Part shown: in pieces, positions 1 through 12,938 of the stretch | How positions within the stretch are numbered: position 1 is the stretch's first letter | Layout: each line of letters starts with the position of its first letter | Origin: Athripsodes cinereus | Taxonomy: Eukaryota > Arthropoda > Insecta > Trichoptera > Leptoceridae | Length of the DNA stretch: 64,000 nucleotides | Direction: 5' to 3' | Assembly: GCA_947579605.1 (NCBI GenBank) | Contig: OX388305.1 | Span: forward strand, 33,617,542-33,681,541 | Made by a program: the position numbers and the translations under genes | Notes under the pieces: generated by a model | The model's input: the letters and a program-made list of their open reading frames with translations, nothing else | Databases searched by the model: none | What the model was told of the DNA's origin: nothing

Positions 1-165
1 TGTTGGCTGTTCCACGAAAAAAATACTATTACCAGTACAGATATCGCGCTTCTGCGATAAACTCGCCCATTGCACAAATTTATTTGTCTGGTTCTACAAT
101 ATTTATATTTTAATAATGTTTGTTTTTTTGTGCAATAAAGATTTTTATTATTATTATTATTATTA
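1..165 (+). repeat. LINE 3'-end repeat, copy 1
   Basis: The stretch carries the motif GATATCGCGCTTCTGCGATA followed by AACTCGCCC, then GTGCAATAAAG and a (TTA)n tail. The same motif recurs near 310, 19480, 27345 and, reversed, 48790, so it is a dispersed repeat. An internal poly(A)-signal-like AATAAAG and a microsatellite tail are typical of 5'-truncated non-LTR retrotransposon 3' ends. The family name is not known to me. Confidence 0.7.
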
Positions 166-299
166 CTTTTGGAAAAATGGAATGAACATTTGGAACACAC
201 GGATAAACGATGCAAGAATGCATGTAGGCATATCAATAAATATTATTGTTTTTTTATAAAAAAAAAAAACATGTCTTATTTATACTCGTACATAATTTA

Positions 300-440
300 G
301 ATATAGTTAAGGTTAGTTGGAAGATATCGTGTCTCTGCGATAAACTCGCCCATTGTGCAAAATTATTTATATGTATATACCATGTTTTGATCTTATTATT
401 TTTGTCTAAATATTTCGTAAAATTTTATTATTATTAGTAT
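300..440 (+). repeat. LINE 3'-end repeat, copy 2
   Basis: A diverged copy of the repeat at the window start: GTTAGTTGGAAGATATCG, CTCTGCGATAAACTCGCCC and a trailing TTATTATTATTAG tail. The short open frame through it is not a gene. Confidence 0.65.
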
Positions 441-3135
441 ATCATTACAATAAAACTTGGTCTATCAAATTTATGTATCTAAAAATAATTTTGCTATAGA
501 TGCGATTAAATAATAAAAAAACTATGATTGACATATTTATCTTGCTTATAATTAATAACATATGATGAAAAACAAGTTATTTTTATTCATATACAGTTAT
601 AATTAGTATGTTTGATCAATATGTGTTCGATAAAAAAGCTTAGAATGATTTGCAAAAGTTTACTTTTTAATTCAAAAGCATGACTACCTACCTTCTATAT
701 TATTATTACAAAGCTCGAAACTAAATGACAAATCGAATTATTTCCCGACTTTCCGCCCTTATTAACCCCCGGTGCGAACCTCTGCTGGAGTTCCAAACAG
801 CTTCATAACACAATACATACATAGTTCTTCTCTTTATAGGTACCTAAATACATTAACACCCAACCCAGCACACACACACACACACCCTCTCACACACACA
901 CACACACATATATATTAAACTATTGTCTCCTTTTAACTCAATCCCCTTTTAAGTTTTTAAGTTCGTTCGTAAATATGTAGATATTTTTTTATACATTTCT
1001 GGTAAAATACTTCTCCACGATACAATTAAATCATTTTATTTTTCCTATGAGTACAATACAAAGTTTTACCACTTAGACGTGTTTCGGTCAAAAAAAAAAA
1101 ATATTAATTTACTCTAGCCAAAACTATCAATAAACTTATTTTATACTTAGGGATTAAAAATATTACTCAACAAACACCTTATTCGCACAACCAACAGAGT
1201 GTGGAAACTCCTTAAAGTATGAAACAGGAAAGGTGCTATGATGCTTACGAATCGGCATAGGCTGGTTTAATGGTTTTTTTTATACCCATGTTACGTTCAC
1301 TAATCCAACTAATTTCTGTCTCAGACTTCATATTATTTTAATTATTATTTGAGCAATGAAGATCTTAAACCTGGTATAAATACATCTACTTATCTCTATC
1401 TAACAATTTATTTGATATGAAAGGATGTGGGAGAGAGTGAACAAACAATATACACACTGTAAGTTTTAACACGTATGCAGTAATTTCCAATTTACCGGCG
1501 GCGAAATTATTACTTTCCATTGCTGTATTTTATGTTTATATGTATGTATGTTTGTAGTTGTTGCAAGTCTGTTGTTATTTATTTATGCAGACTGAGCAGT
1601 GATGGTCAGATTCGATTAGTAAAGTTGCGAGCCGGGGTAGTTTGTTGTAGAGGGTGAAATAAAATGATAATAATAATAATAATAGTTTGAGACTACGAGA
1701 GGGATGAAGAGGTGGACTTAGGCTGGATATTTTAATGCACACTTAAGTACCGTTCGCCAGAGGAAGCCCTAAATTTGATAATGTCGGAAAATTTTCAAAT
1801 GGGATAAGTGCAAAAAAAAATTTTCTACATACGAGTATTATATTAATGTATCTAAAAATAAAGACTGTATTAATTTTCCCATTTCATGAGCATGAAATTA
1901 ATTATTTGCATTTTTGGTAGCTAATGCTACAGTATATTAAATAAAACCAGACCTCATCTGTTCTAACTTGCACACCACAAAACCCCAGCAGATTCTTATT
2001 CTTCAGAGTAAATAATACATATATTATCTACATAAAATGAACAAAAAAAATCACGTTAAGAAACTTTTATCTTATCTGCAAAAAAATTGTCTTTCAAAAC
2101 GGTAAAATATAAATTTTGATACTTTTTTCCACTAAAGTATGAGAGACAGATATAGTGCCCCTCAATATTGTAATTCGTTGTAGCGTGTTACTTTTTTTGT
2201 CATTATCAATTAAATAAAAACATAGCGAATCTTAGATTAAAGGACTGATAGGTATCATTGAGGATTAGTGAAGTGTATGTTTCTTATCTCTTGGCGTTAA
2301 ATTGTTAAGAATTATTGGATGCAAAAGTAGGCTTAACCAAATTAAGGGCCACTTCGGGATAACGGTCTCCGTAAGGACACGTTGAAATGTCGGGCCTTAA
2401 TGAGATTTCTATAAATATGTATAACGAGTGAGATATATATAAAATGATTAGCTCAACATAATTTGCCAAGTCTGTAGGTTACCAATTAAAAGTTTTTCCG
2501 ATAAAATATATTTTACTAGTTAATATAATTCAAAATTTTCGTCTATCGAGAAAAGTGGAATTTATTAATTTATGCTTAAATTAAAAGTATTTAATGCTGA
2601 AGTTTTTCGACATATTCAAGAAAATAATTAATAATTTATTCAAAGAAAAATGTATCTAATTATAATTTTCGATGCAAAATCTGGGATTAGTCATGTGGTA
2701 GCATAAAGGGTGTAAAAATTCATATGAAATTTATGAAATAAAGAAATGGAAACATATTTTATATCAGAAAACGTTGTTTGCGATAATATTTAGGTCATAA
2801 GCCAACATCATTGAAATGTTTCTGAAGACATTTTTTAAGTAGGTACTCATATTTATTGATTTTTTCTTAAGAAAGACATTTACACTCCATATTTATTAAT
2901 TTAACTTTATATTTGGACATTGCATTGTGTACTCCTTGTCATTGTATAGATAATATTAAATTTAATTGTGCTAGGTATGCATGTTTTGTCTGTAGCGTTC
3001 TTTTGATTTAATATATAAGTGAATGTACCTTTGAGATTATATTTTGAACAAATGTTAATAATTATTAGAAGAGGTTTTATCGTGTTGGAACATTGATCTA
3101 AATTTTATTTTAAACGTATTGGAATACTAAAATCA
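441..3135. other. AT-rich intergenic DNA, no gene seen
   Basis: No coding region, RNA gene or well-formed transposon is recognised. It is rich in poly(A)/poly(T) runs and TAGGTA-type motifs, with a (CA)n microsatellite at 869-908. Confidence 0.5.
869..908. repeat. (CA)n microsatellite
   Basis: Two runs of CA dinucleotides separated by a short CCTCT interruption. Confidence 0.9.
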
Positions 3136-3139
3136 AAAA

Positions 3140-3600
3140 ACATACAAAAAAATATATTTAAACCTGGTAGTGGACCCCACAATCCAAGGTTTAACCTGCC
3201 GAGAAAGGTTTGGGTACAGCAAAATAGAGTGAGGACAAAACGTGGATGTTGTAACTTGTAACTACTTGTTCTGTAGGTGGAGAAAAAGAGATTCTCTGAT
3301 TGTGAATGTGGAGATGTGCAAACGGTGAGATACAATATAGTACAAGACTGTCATTATATTGTAGTTGTGTTATCGTTTAAGGTTTTCTTCTGGGATCGCA
3401 TTGGCCTTCAGCTGTAATGATCCTTGTAAGAATCGTCTTATTGTCAGTAATAATAATAATCTCAAAAAATTCAGCGGGGACCTGCAGGACATCCATGAAG
3501 CAGGACTGGAGGCGGTGAACAAGGTGTCAGCGCTGGAGCTAAGACTGTAGAGGAAATGACGCAGGCGCAGGCCACATGGGTTAAGATTTATCAACACAGC
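3140..3600 (+). mobile_element. LINE fragment, C-terminal RT region and tail
   Basis: In the + direction, broken frames around 3280-3360 read like the cysteine-containing C-terminus of non-LTR reverse transcriptases (CECGDVQT ... IVQDC). The end near 3455 has a TAATAATAATAA tail. The segment 3370-3460 matches, in reverse complement, 33264-33370, so this is a dispersed family. The copy is frameshifted. What follows the tail, up to about 3600, is unassigned. Confidence 0.5.
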
Positions 3601-4086
3601 GAGCCATACGAAAATGAAAACAAAGTAAGTAGGTACCTATATGTAAAATGGGAAGAAACAAAATAATAGGCACTCAAAAAAATATGACTCATTAATAAAT
3701 ACATACCCACATGTCAAATTCTTATGCATTTGGTATCATGATACTGATATCAATATAGAAAAACATAGATTTTATTCGTTTGATTCCGTCGTATAAATTT
3801 TAACAATAAAAGAGACGATATTATGAATAACATGTTTTGAATGGCGGATAATATAGAGCTTTCTAGAAATGATTTGTTCCGGATTAGTTTTGATAATAGG
3901 TACAACATTTATTGTTTGACGTGCATTAATATCTTTATTATGAAACATATTCATTCAAATTACAAAGAAATTTTCACAGATATTATAATAATATTACAAC
4001 ACAGTTCATAAGATGGCATTTATAAAAGTGTCGTTGACTTTCGAAATCCGTTATAACACATTTTCACGAAAGTTGAGTTATATATG

Positions 4087-4322
4087 GCGTGGAGATGAAG
4101 TTATTACCTTTGAGTCACGAGGTCCCGGGTTCGATTCTCGGCCAAGGCAAAGTGATGAAGAATGGTCTTTTTTAAATTTTCTTGGGTCTGGGTGTAAGGT
4201 ACATGTATATGTGTTTAGTGCATTGTATTTATGTGTTTCGTCACGTTAGTACCCATAATACAAATTCTTCTTAATTTGGGAATAGTTCGATCTGTGTAGA
4301 TTGTCTATGCATTTTATGTTAT
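4087..4322 (+). mobile_element. tRNA-derived SINE, diverged copy
   Basis: The head contains GGTCCCGGGTTCGATTCTCG, which includes a pol III B-box (GGTTCGATTC). It is followed by the body GGGTCTGGGTGT and CACGTTAGTACCCATAAT and ends near TTGTCTATGC. The same body occurs at 56077 and 57517, and reversed near 23200-23300. Confidence 0.75.
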
Positions 4323-4659
4323 TATAATGTTGGATGATTTGTTCGGCGCCGTTCAACAGCGAGCATCCATCTCAAGGGCGCGGATTATGTCGTTGTCGTT
4401 ATGTTATAATATTATGTCGTTGGATTCGTCATTAAAAATATTCTATAATAAAATTGTAGAAAATTGTTTCTTTCAAAACACTCACCATTTGTACAAAAAA
4501 ATAATAATGATGATGAGGAAGGAATCGCACTATATTCTTTTTTTAATACCCCCTATAACTCAACCGACCAATAGGAGTTATTTTTATGTATACAAAGACG
4601 TGTTTTATCTTTTTTTATTTAATACCAAAATTCATTTAAAAATTGAACATTTGTAATAA

Positions 4660-5285
4660 TCTTATAATAAACAAACTAGTTTGAATTCCGGCAAAAAACG
4701 TTTAATATTCGTACATTATATATATGGACAATTTGTTAAGTGCCATTTCTCATGACGTGACCTCAAGGACGCCAAATACCGCGTCTATCACCCGAAACTT
4801 CCAGCAAAAAGATGCGTCTTCAGTCCTCTTTTAAAGCTCTCTCCATTCACCTCCTCTCGCAAACACAGAAGCAGTTTGTTCCAGCACCTGGGACCCGCAA
4901 CACTAAACATTCTATTTTCAAAGGCTGTTCTGTATGATAGTTTTTATCGAATTTCTCTGAATCATAAAAATGTGTTATAGCGGCTTTCGAAACTCAGTGA
5001 CACGAATTATACGTTGTGTTGCTACAACAATGAAAGAGTTAACCGACAAAGGAATTATATCAAACATTTTTATTTTTGTTGTTTATTATAGATGATATGA
5101 TAATTAATTAGATAATTTTATACGGATGTAATTATTATATTATAGATATTTTTATACTCTTCACACGATAGATGGATTTGAAACTGTTGTGTACACATAT
5201 TTCTTAAAACTGAAAAAAAAACTATTGCACATATTATGGATTTCCCAGTCTGGTCAATTTTCGTAACGCATCATAGCAAATATCT
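4660..5285. other. AT-rich spacer, nothing recognised
   Basis: No supported gene. A more GC-rich piece at about 4750-4920 may be an old repeat fragment, but I cannot place it. Confidence 0.4.
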
Positions 5286-5291
5286 TACAAA

Positions 5292-5654
5292 TCGATGGTT
5301 TAAAGCACAAAAGACACATGTCCACTATTTAGGTAAAATGAGTTAATACATGTAAAAGATCAGTTGCAACGTCATCTATGTCCTGATTACATAATTACTA
5401 ATAATACTTTTATCATTATAGAAATATTTAACAAAAACCAGATGCCAAACATTCTTAAATTATATTTTTTTTTGTGCACAGATGTAACATGTCACAATAA
5501 GATATTTGAGAATGTATTTATATCGACATAATTCTGAAATAAATCTGAATTAATTTAGAAATTAGTTAATTAATTGAGAATCTCAAACTTTCAAAACCTG
5601 TTTTCTTTAAACTGTGAAATGTGGACATGTGTCTACTGTGCTTTAAACTATCGA
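5292..5654. mobile_element. Small terminal-inverted-repeat element (MITE)
   Basis: The 34-bp left end (5292-5325, containing TTTAAAGCACA and AGACACATGTCCAC) is the inverse of the right end (5621-5654) at about 31 of 34 positions. The interior is AT-rich and non-coding. The target duplication is not clear, so the superfamily is unassigned. Confidence 0.6.
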
Positions 5655-5911
5655 AATGTCCATATAATTTTATATGTGCAAAGGATCGATTTCACCGCAT
5701 GACTTTGTGGATAGTAGTAACACACTCCTCAAATTTGACATGCTGAAGAAAAGTAATGTATTTTTTTTAGTTACATAAAAATAAAGAAAAAAGCAAAGGG
5801 TTTTTTTCAAACCCCTCTTGAAAGTTTTATTTATTATTGGCACAGAGAGGATGACAATTTCAACCTATTCTTCTTCTTCTTCTTAATCTTTCATTAGACC
5901 CAGAGGTCTGT

Positions 5912-6493
5912 TCATGCAGGAGGGTCCTCTTGCGATGTGGAGGCCCAGCTGTCCTTCCATAGTTTAGGGGGTCTTCCTGGTAGGCGTCGTCCATCAGGTA
6001 GTCCATGTAGAACAATATTTGGGATTCTGGTGCTACCCATCCTCTGGACGTGTTCGTACCAAAATCTTCGGCGTTGTCTTCCCCATCTAACAACATCCTG
6101 GACCTCTAATATCTCCCGGATTATGGTGTTTCTCACACGGTCTCGCAGACTTTTTCCGGCAATGGCTCGCAAAGTTCTCATCTCTGTTGTACGTAGCATG
6201 CTTTTGGTTTTGGTTGTGTCTGCCCTTGTTTCTATGCCGTACGTGAGTATTGGGCGTACACATGTCTTGTAGATGCGAACGATACTGGCTGTTCTCATGT
6301 CTTTATTCCTCCAGATATCGTCTCTTAAGCAGCCTGCTACGGCTGCAGCTTTGTCTACTTGTGGTCGTATTTCTTTGGGGAGATCATAAGAACTTAGTAG
6401 CTCACTGCCGAGGTATCGAAACTGCGTTACTTGTTCGACTTGCTGGTCACCTATGCTCAGTTTACATTCAAGTGATTCTTTCGAGATTGTCAT
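5912..6493 (-). mobile_element. LINE reverse transcriptase C-terminal fragment
   Basis: An open frame of 193 codons on the minus strand encodes the region C-terminal to a non-LTR reverse transcriptase catalytic core. It has the FRYLG motif, then a YKTCVRPILTYGIET thumb-like block, then a basic tail with GRPPKLWKDSW. These motifs are characteristic of RTE-like and related LINEs. The catalytic YADD box and the endonuclease are absent, so the copy is 5'-truncated and dead. It is unrelated to neighbouring sequence. Confidence 0.8.
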
Positions 6494-6514
6494 GGTTTTT
6501 TTTTAGGCACTGAA

Positions 6515-7245
6515 ATTATCATGTTTTACTTAACGCTTTAACTTATTACTTTGCTTGTAAGATATTTTGTGATGATAAAGATATAGATTGATGGAGAATT
6601 ACATAAATAGGAACATGAGATATTTTAAATCAATTCTTAGATTTTTTTAGATAATGATCTACCTACAGCATAGCTACTGAATAAAACTATTAACATAATA
6701 TTATAAAACAGTAGCAAACGTAGAATAAAAAAACCTATTATTAATTATATTCATTAATAAAATCCTTTGTTGACAGGATCTATGAATAAAATTTCTGAGA
6801 ATACATATTTAGTAGATCAAGTTATAAAACATACTACAAATATTATTATCTTGATATCTATTCGGTAAAATTTTATGTTATTGAAAATGTTTTCTTTGCG
6901 TTTTGTGTTACCTTTGCCTTGTGTTCTTTTTATATTGTGATTTAAGTTTCTCTCGTAGCAACATTCAACACAGATACTAATTGAAACATTGAATTTCGAA
7001 AAAAACGCAAAACTTTGCTGTATCCTTTACCTTACATAAAAAATACTCAAGGGTTTAGACGTTGGAATATTTTTGCTTTGAGAAATAGATTTTAAGATAA
7101 TATAACAAGCGGTAACTACTGTATCTAACTAGTACCAGATTTATACATTGGTTTTGTAAGGAATCAAGACATGATGTCTTATTATTTTTCACCCGTTTTT
7201 GGATCATTTGTGGACACAGGCCCCCCTATGATATTCTACTCCCTT
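6515..7245. other. AT-rich spacer, nothing recognised
   Basis: Strongly AT-rich with no supported gene or repeat boundary. Confidence 0.4.
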
Positions 7246-7254
7246 CTTTTATTC

Positions 7255-7498
7255 TAAAGTTGCTGCGTCCACTTCGTTCCAGTTATGTTCTTTACTCCTC
7301 ACGATCCTGGCCCACTTGGATGAGGGTTGCTGCATCCGGTATTCCAAACCACTGTCGCAGATTCTTGAGCCATGATGCTCTTTTTCGTCCCAAACCCCGT
7401 GTGCCCTCTATTTTTACCTCTACTATAAGCTGTAGACGGGTATATTTTCCTCCACGGAATATGTGATTAAGTTGTGCGGCTTTCCGTCTTTTTGACAT
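7255..7498 (-). mobile_element. LINE C-terminal fragment
   Basis: The minus strand reads a short basic sequence ending GRKRASWLKNLRQWFG and then QVGQDREE. This is the typical extreme C-terminus of another LINE family. Only about 80 codons survive. Confidence 0.65.
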
Positions 7499-8171
7499 AT
7501 TTGGTTAACCTTTATTTATCGGGGTAAAAAAAAATATAATTTTAAAAAATATATTTGGCATAATACACGGCGTGAACCTTCTACATGTTCAACAAAAAGT
7601 ATAACGGACAACAAAAAAATAAATAAAAAACAATCATATGCATTACAAAACCACAAGTCAAAATCATTATAAATACAAACCATTACGACTGTAGAAAATT
7701 CTACTGAATACAAACATTACGTGATTATATTATGATTGTATTGTGAGTAAGTGTTGATATGTTAGTATCGCTATTCCATTGTTTGTAATGACAAATGACG
7801 GTCTATCATTTGATAACAGAGAGAGAAATGATCCGCCATTAGAAAAGAATATTCAATATTATAAAATTATACGGACATAAAATAATAATTTAATTCTGAT
7901 CTAAGGTTGTATCCATATGTCGACTTGTCATATTAAATTTTAAGAATATTCATTTGATGTATGATCAATGACATGCTCTCTTTTCATCAGTAATTTATTG
8001 GAATATATTACATACTAATAGATATTTTCGAGATGATAAAAAAAAATTGGCTGCAATGAATTCAAATTTGCAACAGGACGATCCGAAGATATACCTTATC
8101 ATAGTTGGATTAATCAGGGACTCATTGCGCCTGGGTGAAATTTCAAGAAATGTTTAGAAAATTTACTTATT

Positions 8172-8490
8172 TTTTTATTGTTTAACCGGATTTGGGTGCA
8201 GATGACAAAACCAATCAGAAACCTCGATTGGAGAACCATCTATTTGAGATCTGAAAAATGAGATCCCAAAAAGATGGTTGCTTCTAAGGTTTGCATAAAG
8301 CGTCTCTCGATTGGTAAACCTTACATCGTGACAGTGAGAATGGTGGAATTGGTGATGGAAAGTGATCACTTAAGCCAGCCTTGAGCCAATTCATAAGCGT
8401 TGGGATACCTGTCTCACTTCTTCCGATTAGATTCTACACAATATTGTATTGTGTAGACATGGTTCTCCAATCGAGGTTTCTGATTGATAT
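8172..8490. repeat. Dispersed repeat in palindromic arrangement
   Basis: A 28-bp segment (8212-8239, starting CAATCAGAAACCTCG) recurs as a perfect reverse complement at 8459-8486. The same unit occurs singly at 22970 and 42265 in forward orientation. Here a short forward piece faces a longer inverted copy, giving a fold-back structure about 275 bp across. There is no coding capacity. Confidence 0.7.
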
Positions 8491-9555
8491 TTCTAGAGAT
8501 TCGTCTCCGTTGGTGCTCCTAAAGCCCCAAACCATGTCTTTTGCTACACTTTTATTATAATTATGCTATTTTTTTTAACATATCATCGATCTTCTGTTGA
8601 CCCAAAATAAGTAAGAATATTTTTATTAAAAAAATATTGAAATCTTAGATAGGTATGTGTTTTTTTAAGTTATAAAATAAAATGAATATTTATTATTACT
8701 AATTAATGTAGCTATTTAGTACAACAGGTTTCGTGGACTCCGAGTTCGCATCATCAGAGGCTGATCTATACCTTTTTATTTATTTTTTCAAGGTTTGTTT
8801 TGTATATCGAACTAGATTTATCCTGTAGAAAGCTCGAAGATGCACACCACTCTGCGTATTTTATAAGGAGTCAGCAGTAAGGACTTTTTAAGAGTAGCAA
8901 TGTTTGCATTGATCACTCTAAGTTTAGCTGTATTAAATAGTAGGTGATCATAATTTTTATCTAAACTTTGATTAAGGCAGTCTAGCGAAGGGTCCCTCTT
9001 AAAATTCAATCAAATAGAGTAATAATATTTTAAACATCTTATTTTAATGTGCCTTATAATTGAAGATAAAAGAGATATTATTTATATGATGAAAGGGATA
9101 TAAAAGAAATTGGAACAATAGAATACACTATGAAAAAATACTTCATTATTATCATACATCTTTGATGCCTAATGTGGGTGTTTGAAATTCATGAAGAAAA
9201 AAAAAGATATGGCAAAACGTTTTTAAATGTAGCTATTGAAATTAAAGTTACAAATGTCTAAGTAAGCTTTTTTGCTGACAAAGTCAACTGACTCCAGTAT
9301 TTTGTGTCTTTTTTTAAGCCGTTCTGGAAAAAAAACTCGTACACAAATTATTTTTATATTTTGAATATTTTTGAAAAACACGACCCTATTCATTTCCTTC
9401 TTGATTGAGATTACAATCACGTGTTTCAAAGCTTTCTTTTTTGTGTATGAAATGTTTTTTATCGTGTCTATAACATTTATTGTCGCATTATTATATAGTT
9501 AACCTAAGAAAAATGCGATGATGTGCATTAGCAGGATTATCTCTACATAGAGATT
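8491..9555. other. AT-rich spacer
   Basis: No supported gene. A short segment near 8720-8760 (TTTCGTGGACTCCGAGTTCG, then CATCATCAGAGG) resembles repeat-derived sequence also hinted at near 13400, but no boundaries are visible. Confidence 0.35.
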
Positions 9556-9559
9556 ATCA

Positions 9560-9852
9560 TTATCGTGGCATAGTATCTGTGGTGGCGGGGTGAGGGGGCG
9601 TGGGTCGGTTTTGCGGTGTTGAGTTGTTCCCTCCGCGGAGGTGTGGGTGTATGTCGTGCTTCGCAGGTGTTGGCATCCGGGGTTGCCTAGTACCATGGGC
9701 TGCCCTTGATCCCATTGCTTTGTGGGGTGTGATGTATGCCTGCATTTCTGTGGGGGGGGTGGCTCGGTGCTGCGGGGCTGGCTTGTGCCCCTTTGCCTTG
9801 TCACCGCAGATATTGAGTTACGCTTTAATTTTAATTTAATTTAATTTAATTG
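9560..9852 (+). repeat. GC-rich retroelement 3' end with (TTTAA)n tail
   Basis: About 270 bp of GC-rich sequence in an AT-rich surrounding. It ends with four TTTAA/ATTTA units and GAATTC. The abrupt composition change and short tandem tail are what a truncated retrotransposon 3' UTR leaves. Open frames on both strands here are composition artefacts. Confidence 0.5.
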
Positions 9853-9859
9853 AATTCTC

Positions 9860-11015
9860 TGATTGTGCATGCTGTAGACGCTCTTAATTGGGGAACTGGT
9901 CAGATCTTATTGTATGTTTGTAATTTATGTATTGTGTTGTCAGTTTTCTGTGAGTGTCTCTATGAAATAAAATAATTATATAATATAATACTAAACAATA
10001 TTTGCAAACTTTGGTGGTTTTCTAGTTTTGAATTAATTTAGTTATGTATTTATTTATTTATTCAATATACGGCAATTGCCTTTTACAAAAAAATATATTA
10101 CAAAACAAAATAAAAAATCACATTTTACATCTGTTGTAAAAATTACAAAGTATAAAAAGATATACATCTTACATTCAACTGTACAACATAATTAAGTGCA
10201 TCATACATACGGTTATACATACAAAAACTGTTGATAACTTATGTCAAAACTTTTTGTTTGTGAAAGGAAATAAAATAAAAGCAATCAGTGACTTTATGCA
10301 ATGAATAATAACATTTTAGTTCGATTTGGTATTAAAGTAGATAATATATGTCATCAAATATCAAATGTTCCAGACAATGTATTGGTTTATTATATTCCTT
10401 ATACGAATAGGGTGAGATCTAAATACCCATCACAATATATTATATTATGAATATTATTATAATGAAAACGGATATATATGGCTTCAGATCAAATTAAATG
10501 TTCATTACAAGTACACTACATCACAATATACAATGACACTTGTATTCCTTAAAATAATAGCAGTCGAATTGAAAAATAATACTGGCATTACACACTCGTA
10601 CAAGTGAATTATGCCTACGTGATAGATTAATATGATGCGATTGCCAGACAGACGGTTATGTTTCGTTCAAATGATATATTTTTATTTTCTATTTTTTCCA
10701 CGGCCGCCAATTCCCCTGAATATTGAATCATTACACTGAGTATGACATCCGATACAATCCATTTGTCCCTGGTTCTCAAATCGATAAAGGCAAATTTTAT
10801 TATCTATCTTCTAACTATCTTCTCCCTGGCGATTTAACAATATTTAGAGACTGTTATTGGCACAAATAATCATTGTACGATGATATTTTGTCGTAAGTGA
10901 AAATAAATTATCCACGGCTTGGTCTATACCTACTGTCTCAGTAGAGTGGAATACCGATTGTCTGTGAGAAATGACAATAATGATGAATCTGCCAGTTATA
11001 ACCACTGGTGTCGAT
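9860..11015. other. AT-rich spacer with a possible LINE tail
   Basis: At 10050-10110 a (TATT)n run is followed by CGGCAATTGCCTTTTACAAA, which resembles the reversed 3' end of a LINE (compare 34905-35000). Nothing else is supported. Confidence 0.35.
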
Positions 11016-11019
11016 ACAT

Positions 11020-11480
11020 CATCATCATCGTCGCCTTCAACACTCCTCTCGGGAGCACAGAGCTGAAACGAGCGTTCTCAATTCAGAACGACTCTGCGCC
11101 AATTGCGTCACCTCTTCCCACGACATTTCCAGCGCTCTGATGTCGTTGCTGTAGGAACGGTGCACAATGTAAAAGGGATGCCCGGGTCGTCGTTAGAACA
11201 GTGCTCTTTATGTCCATTTATCATTGGCCATTCTCTGAACTTGACCCAGTCAAGACTGTCACCTCTCCTGTATCATGGAGATTACAGAGACCTCGATGTG
11301 TGTGTTGGCGCACAGCATCATTTGTGATATGTTCATACCATTTACATACATCCAAAATCCTACTAGGACACTTGTTTTCAAAGCTTATTATCTCTCGCTT
11401 TTTAGCCTTGGTTAGATGCCAAGACTCACAACCATATAGAAGGATACTCACTGAAAAATACGCCTTTCACACACTTACGT
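11020..11480 (-). mobile_element. LINE C-terminal fragment (CALC family A)
   Basis: The minus strand encodes SILLYGCESWHLTKA, then ENKC and a DAVRQ segment, then the basic C-terminus. On the + strand the end shows (CATCAT)n followed by CCTCTCGGGAGCACAG, shared with 13960, 14950, 28220 and 51240. The frame is broken and the copy is 5'-truncated. Confidence 0.7.
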
Positions 11481-11484
11481 ACTT

Positions 11485-12570
11485 TGTGTAGTATCTAATC
11501 AGCGAATTTTCTGTATTTAATATACTTAGATATATAAAATAATAAAGAAGCGCTACAAGCCGTATAAGACGGGATAACACTTTCAGCGACAATTTTGAGA
11601 TTCAGGCTCATGATATCATCATTGAGAACTGAATCGCGTAAAAGTGATATATTTCTGTGTATAGGTATGTGTGTTTGTGTTAATGTTGATGAGAGGAAAA
11701 TTGATTCAATTTATTTGTATATTGTTTTGACGTTGTGAATAATTGTATTGGTTTAATTTTGTATTCTGCTGGTAGATTTTGTTGAACGTTTGATGAATGT
11801 ACATGAGAATTGAAAGTTTGCTATTTGTAACTAATTCTTATGTGTATTAATATTTCTAGCTGATTCTTATATGTTTGTTAATGTTATAGTTGAAATCCGA
11901 CCCTCCGCACAAGCATTTAGTTGCTTATGGAGGGAGCATTTTTACTGTGTGTAATATTATTTTGTTATTGTAATATCAATGTACCTATACTGTGTATTTA
12001 TGAATGAAATAGAATAAATAAATAAAAAAAAATATGTATATTACTCGTACCTATATTAAGAAACGATCTCGACATTCTGTCTTGTAAATGATATTATATT
12101 AAAAACTTGTAGAGACTGATACAAAACGTTGGAAGCCATTTACATTATATATGACATTTACAAAACATAAAATGATCCAGAAGATCCTCTTACACAGTTT
12201 GTCAAACTTATTATAAATAAAACACTCCCACAGTGGAAGTACTAAATAAGTACATATTTTATTTATATTTAATTTAATTTAACTTCAACAAAGAGCCGTC
12301 GTCAAAAAATATCAACTTTATTTTATAAAAATGTTTGATCTTACTCAGATAACAGCAGGTACTCAACACTACATAGTTTACTCTTATCCACTCATGTATG
12401 TTATATATCTGATAACTTATAAAATAATTTCAGTCTAAAATATTGCAATGAATACTTAATCGAGGGTATTAGGGGCCTTATCAATATAACACGCTTTGTT
12501 ACAATGTTTATATATGTGTATATAAATTATTGCGTATACCTACATATGATATAAGTTAATAATAGGTAGG
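11485..12570. other. AT-rich spacer, nothing recognised
   Basis: No supported gene; low-complexity AT-rich sequence. Confidence 0.35.
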
Positions 12571-12578
12571 TAGGTACT

Positions 12579-12938
12579 AGTCATGTAACGAATGTGTTAT
12601 TTTAGATATTCGCGAAAGCGAATAGCGAATATTGACTTGCTTAAGTTTCTACAATTGCTCAAACATTTAAATTTTTACCCCCCCCGTCGCCGAATTTTCT
12701 AAATGGTATACAAATTTAAAATATTTCAAAACTCTTCGGTTTTCTTAAAGAATATTTTCTTGCAGTGCCTTTTTCTACAATGTACCGTGTAATTATCCGG
12801 TACTTTTACAAATATCCGATACTTTATTACCAAAATAATATTCGCAAAACATTCGCATATTTTTTTGCGAATACGAATGCGAATGTGAATACTTAGAAAT
12901 CTGCGAATATTGAATACGAATATTCGTTACATCACTAT
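12579..12938. mobile_element. hAT-like MITE with 8-bp target duplication
   Basis: The element is bounded by inverted ends containing TCATGTAACGAAT (left) and ATTCGTTACATCACT (right) and flanked by an exact 8-bp duplication, TAGGTACT, at 12571-12578 and 12939-12946. Subterminal ATTCG/CGAAT motifs are repeated many times. An 8-bp duplication and TGTAACG-type ends fit non-autonomous hAT elements. No transposase. Confidence 0.75.

Noticed and set aside
5937..6513. + strand frames of 111 and 87 codons
   Set aside because: Antisense shadows of the LINE fragment at 5912-6493.
9499..9839. Overlapping frames on both strands
   Set aside because: High GC without stops in several phases; no domain, and the segment looks like a retroelement 3' UTR.
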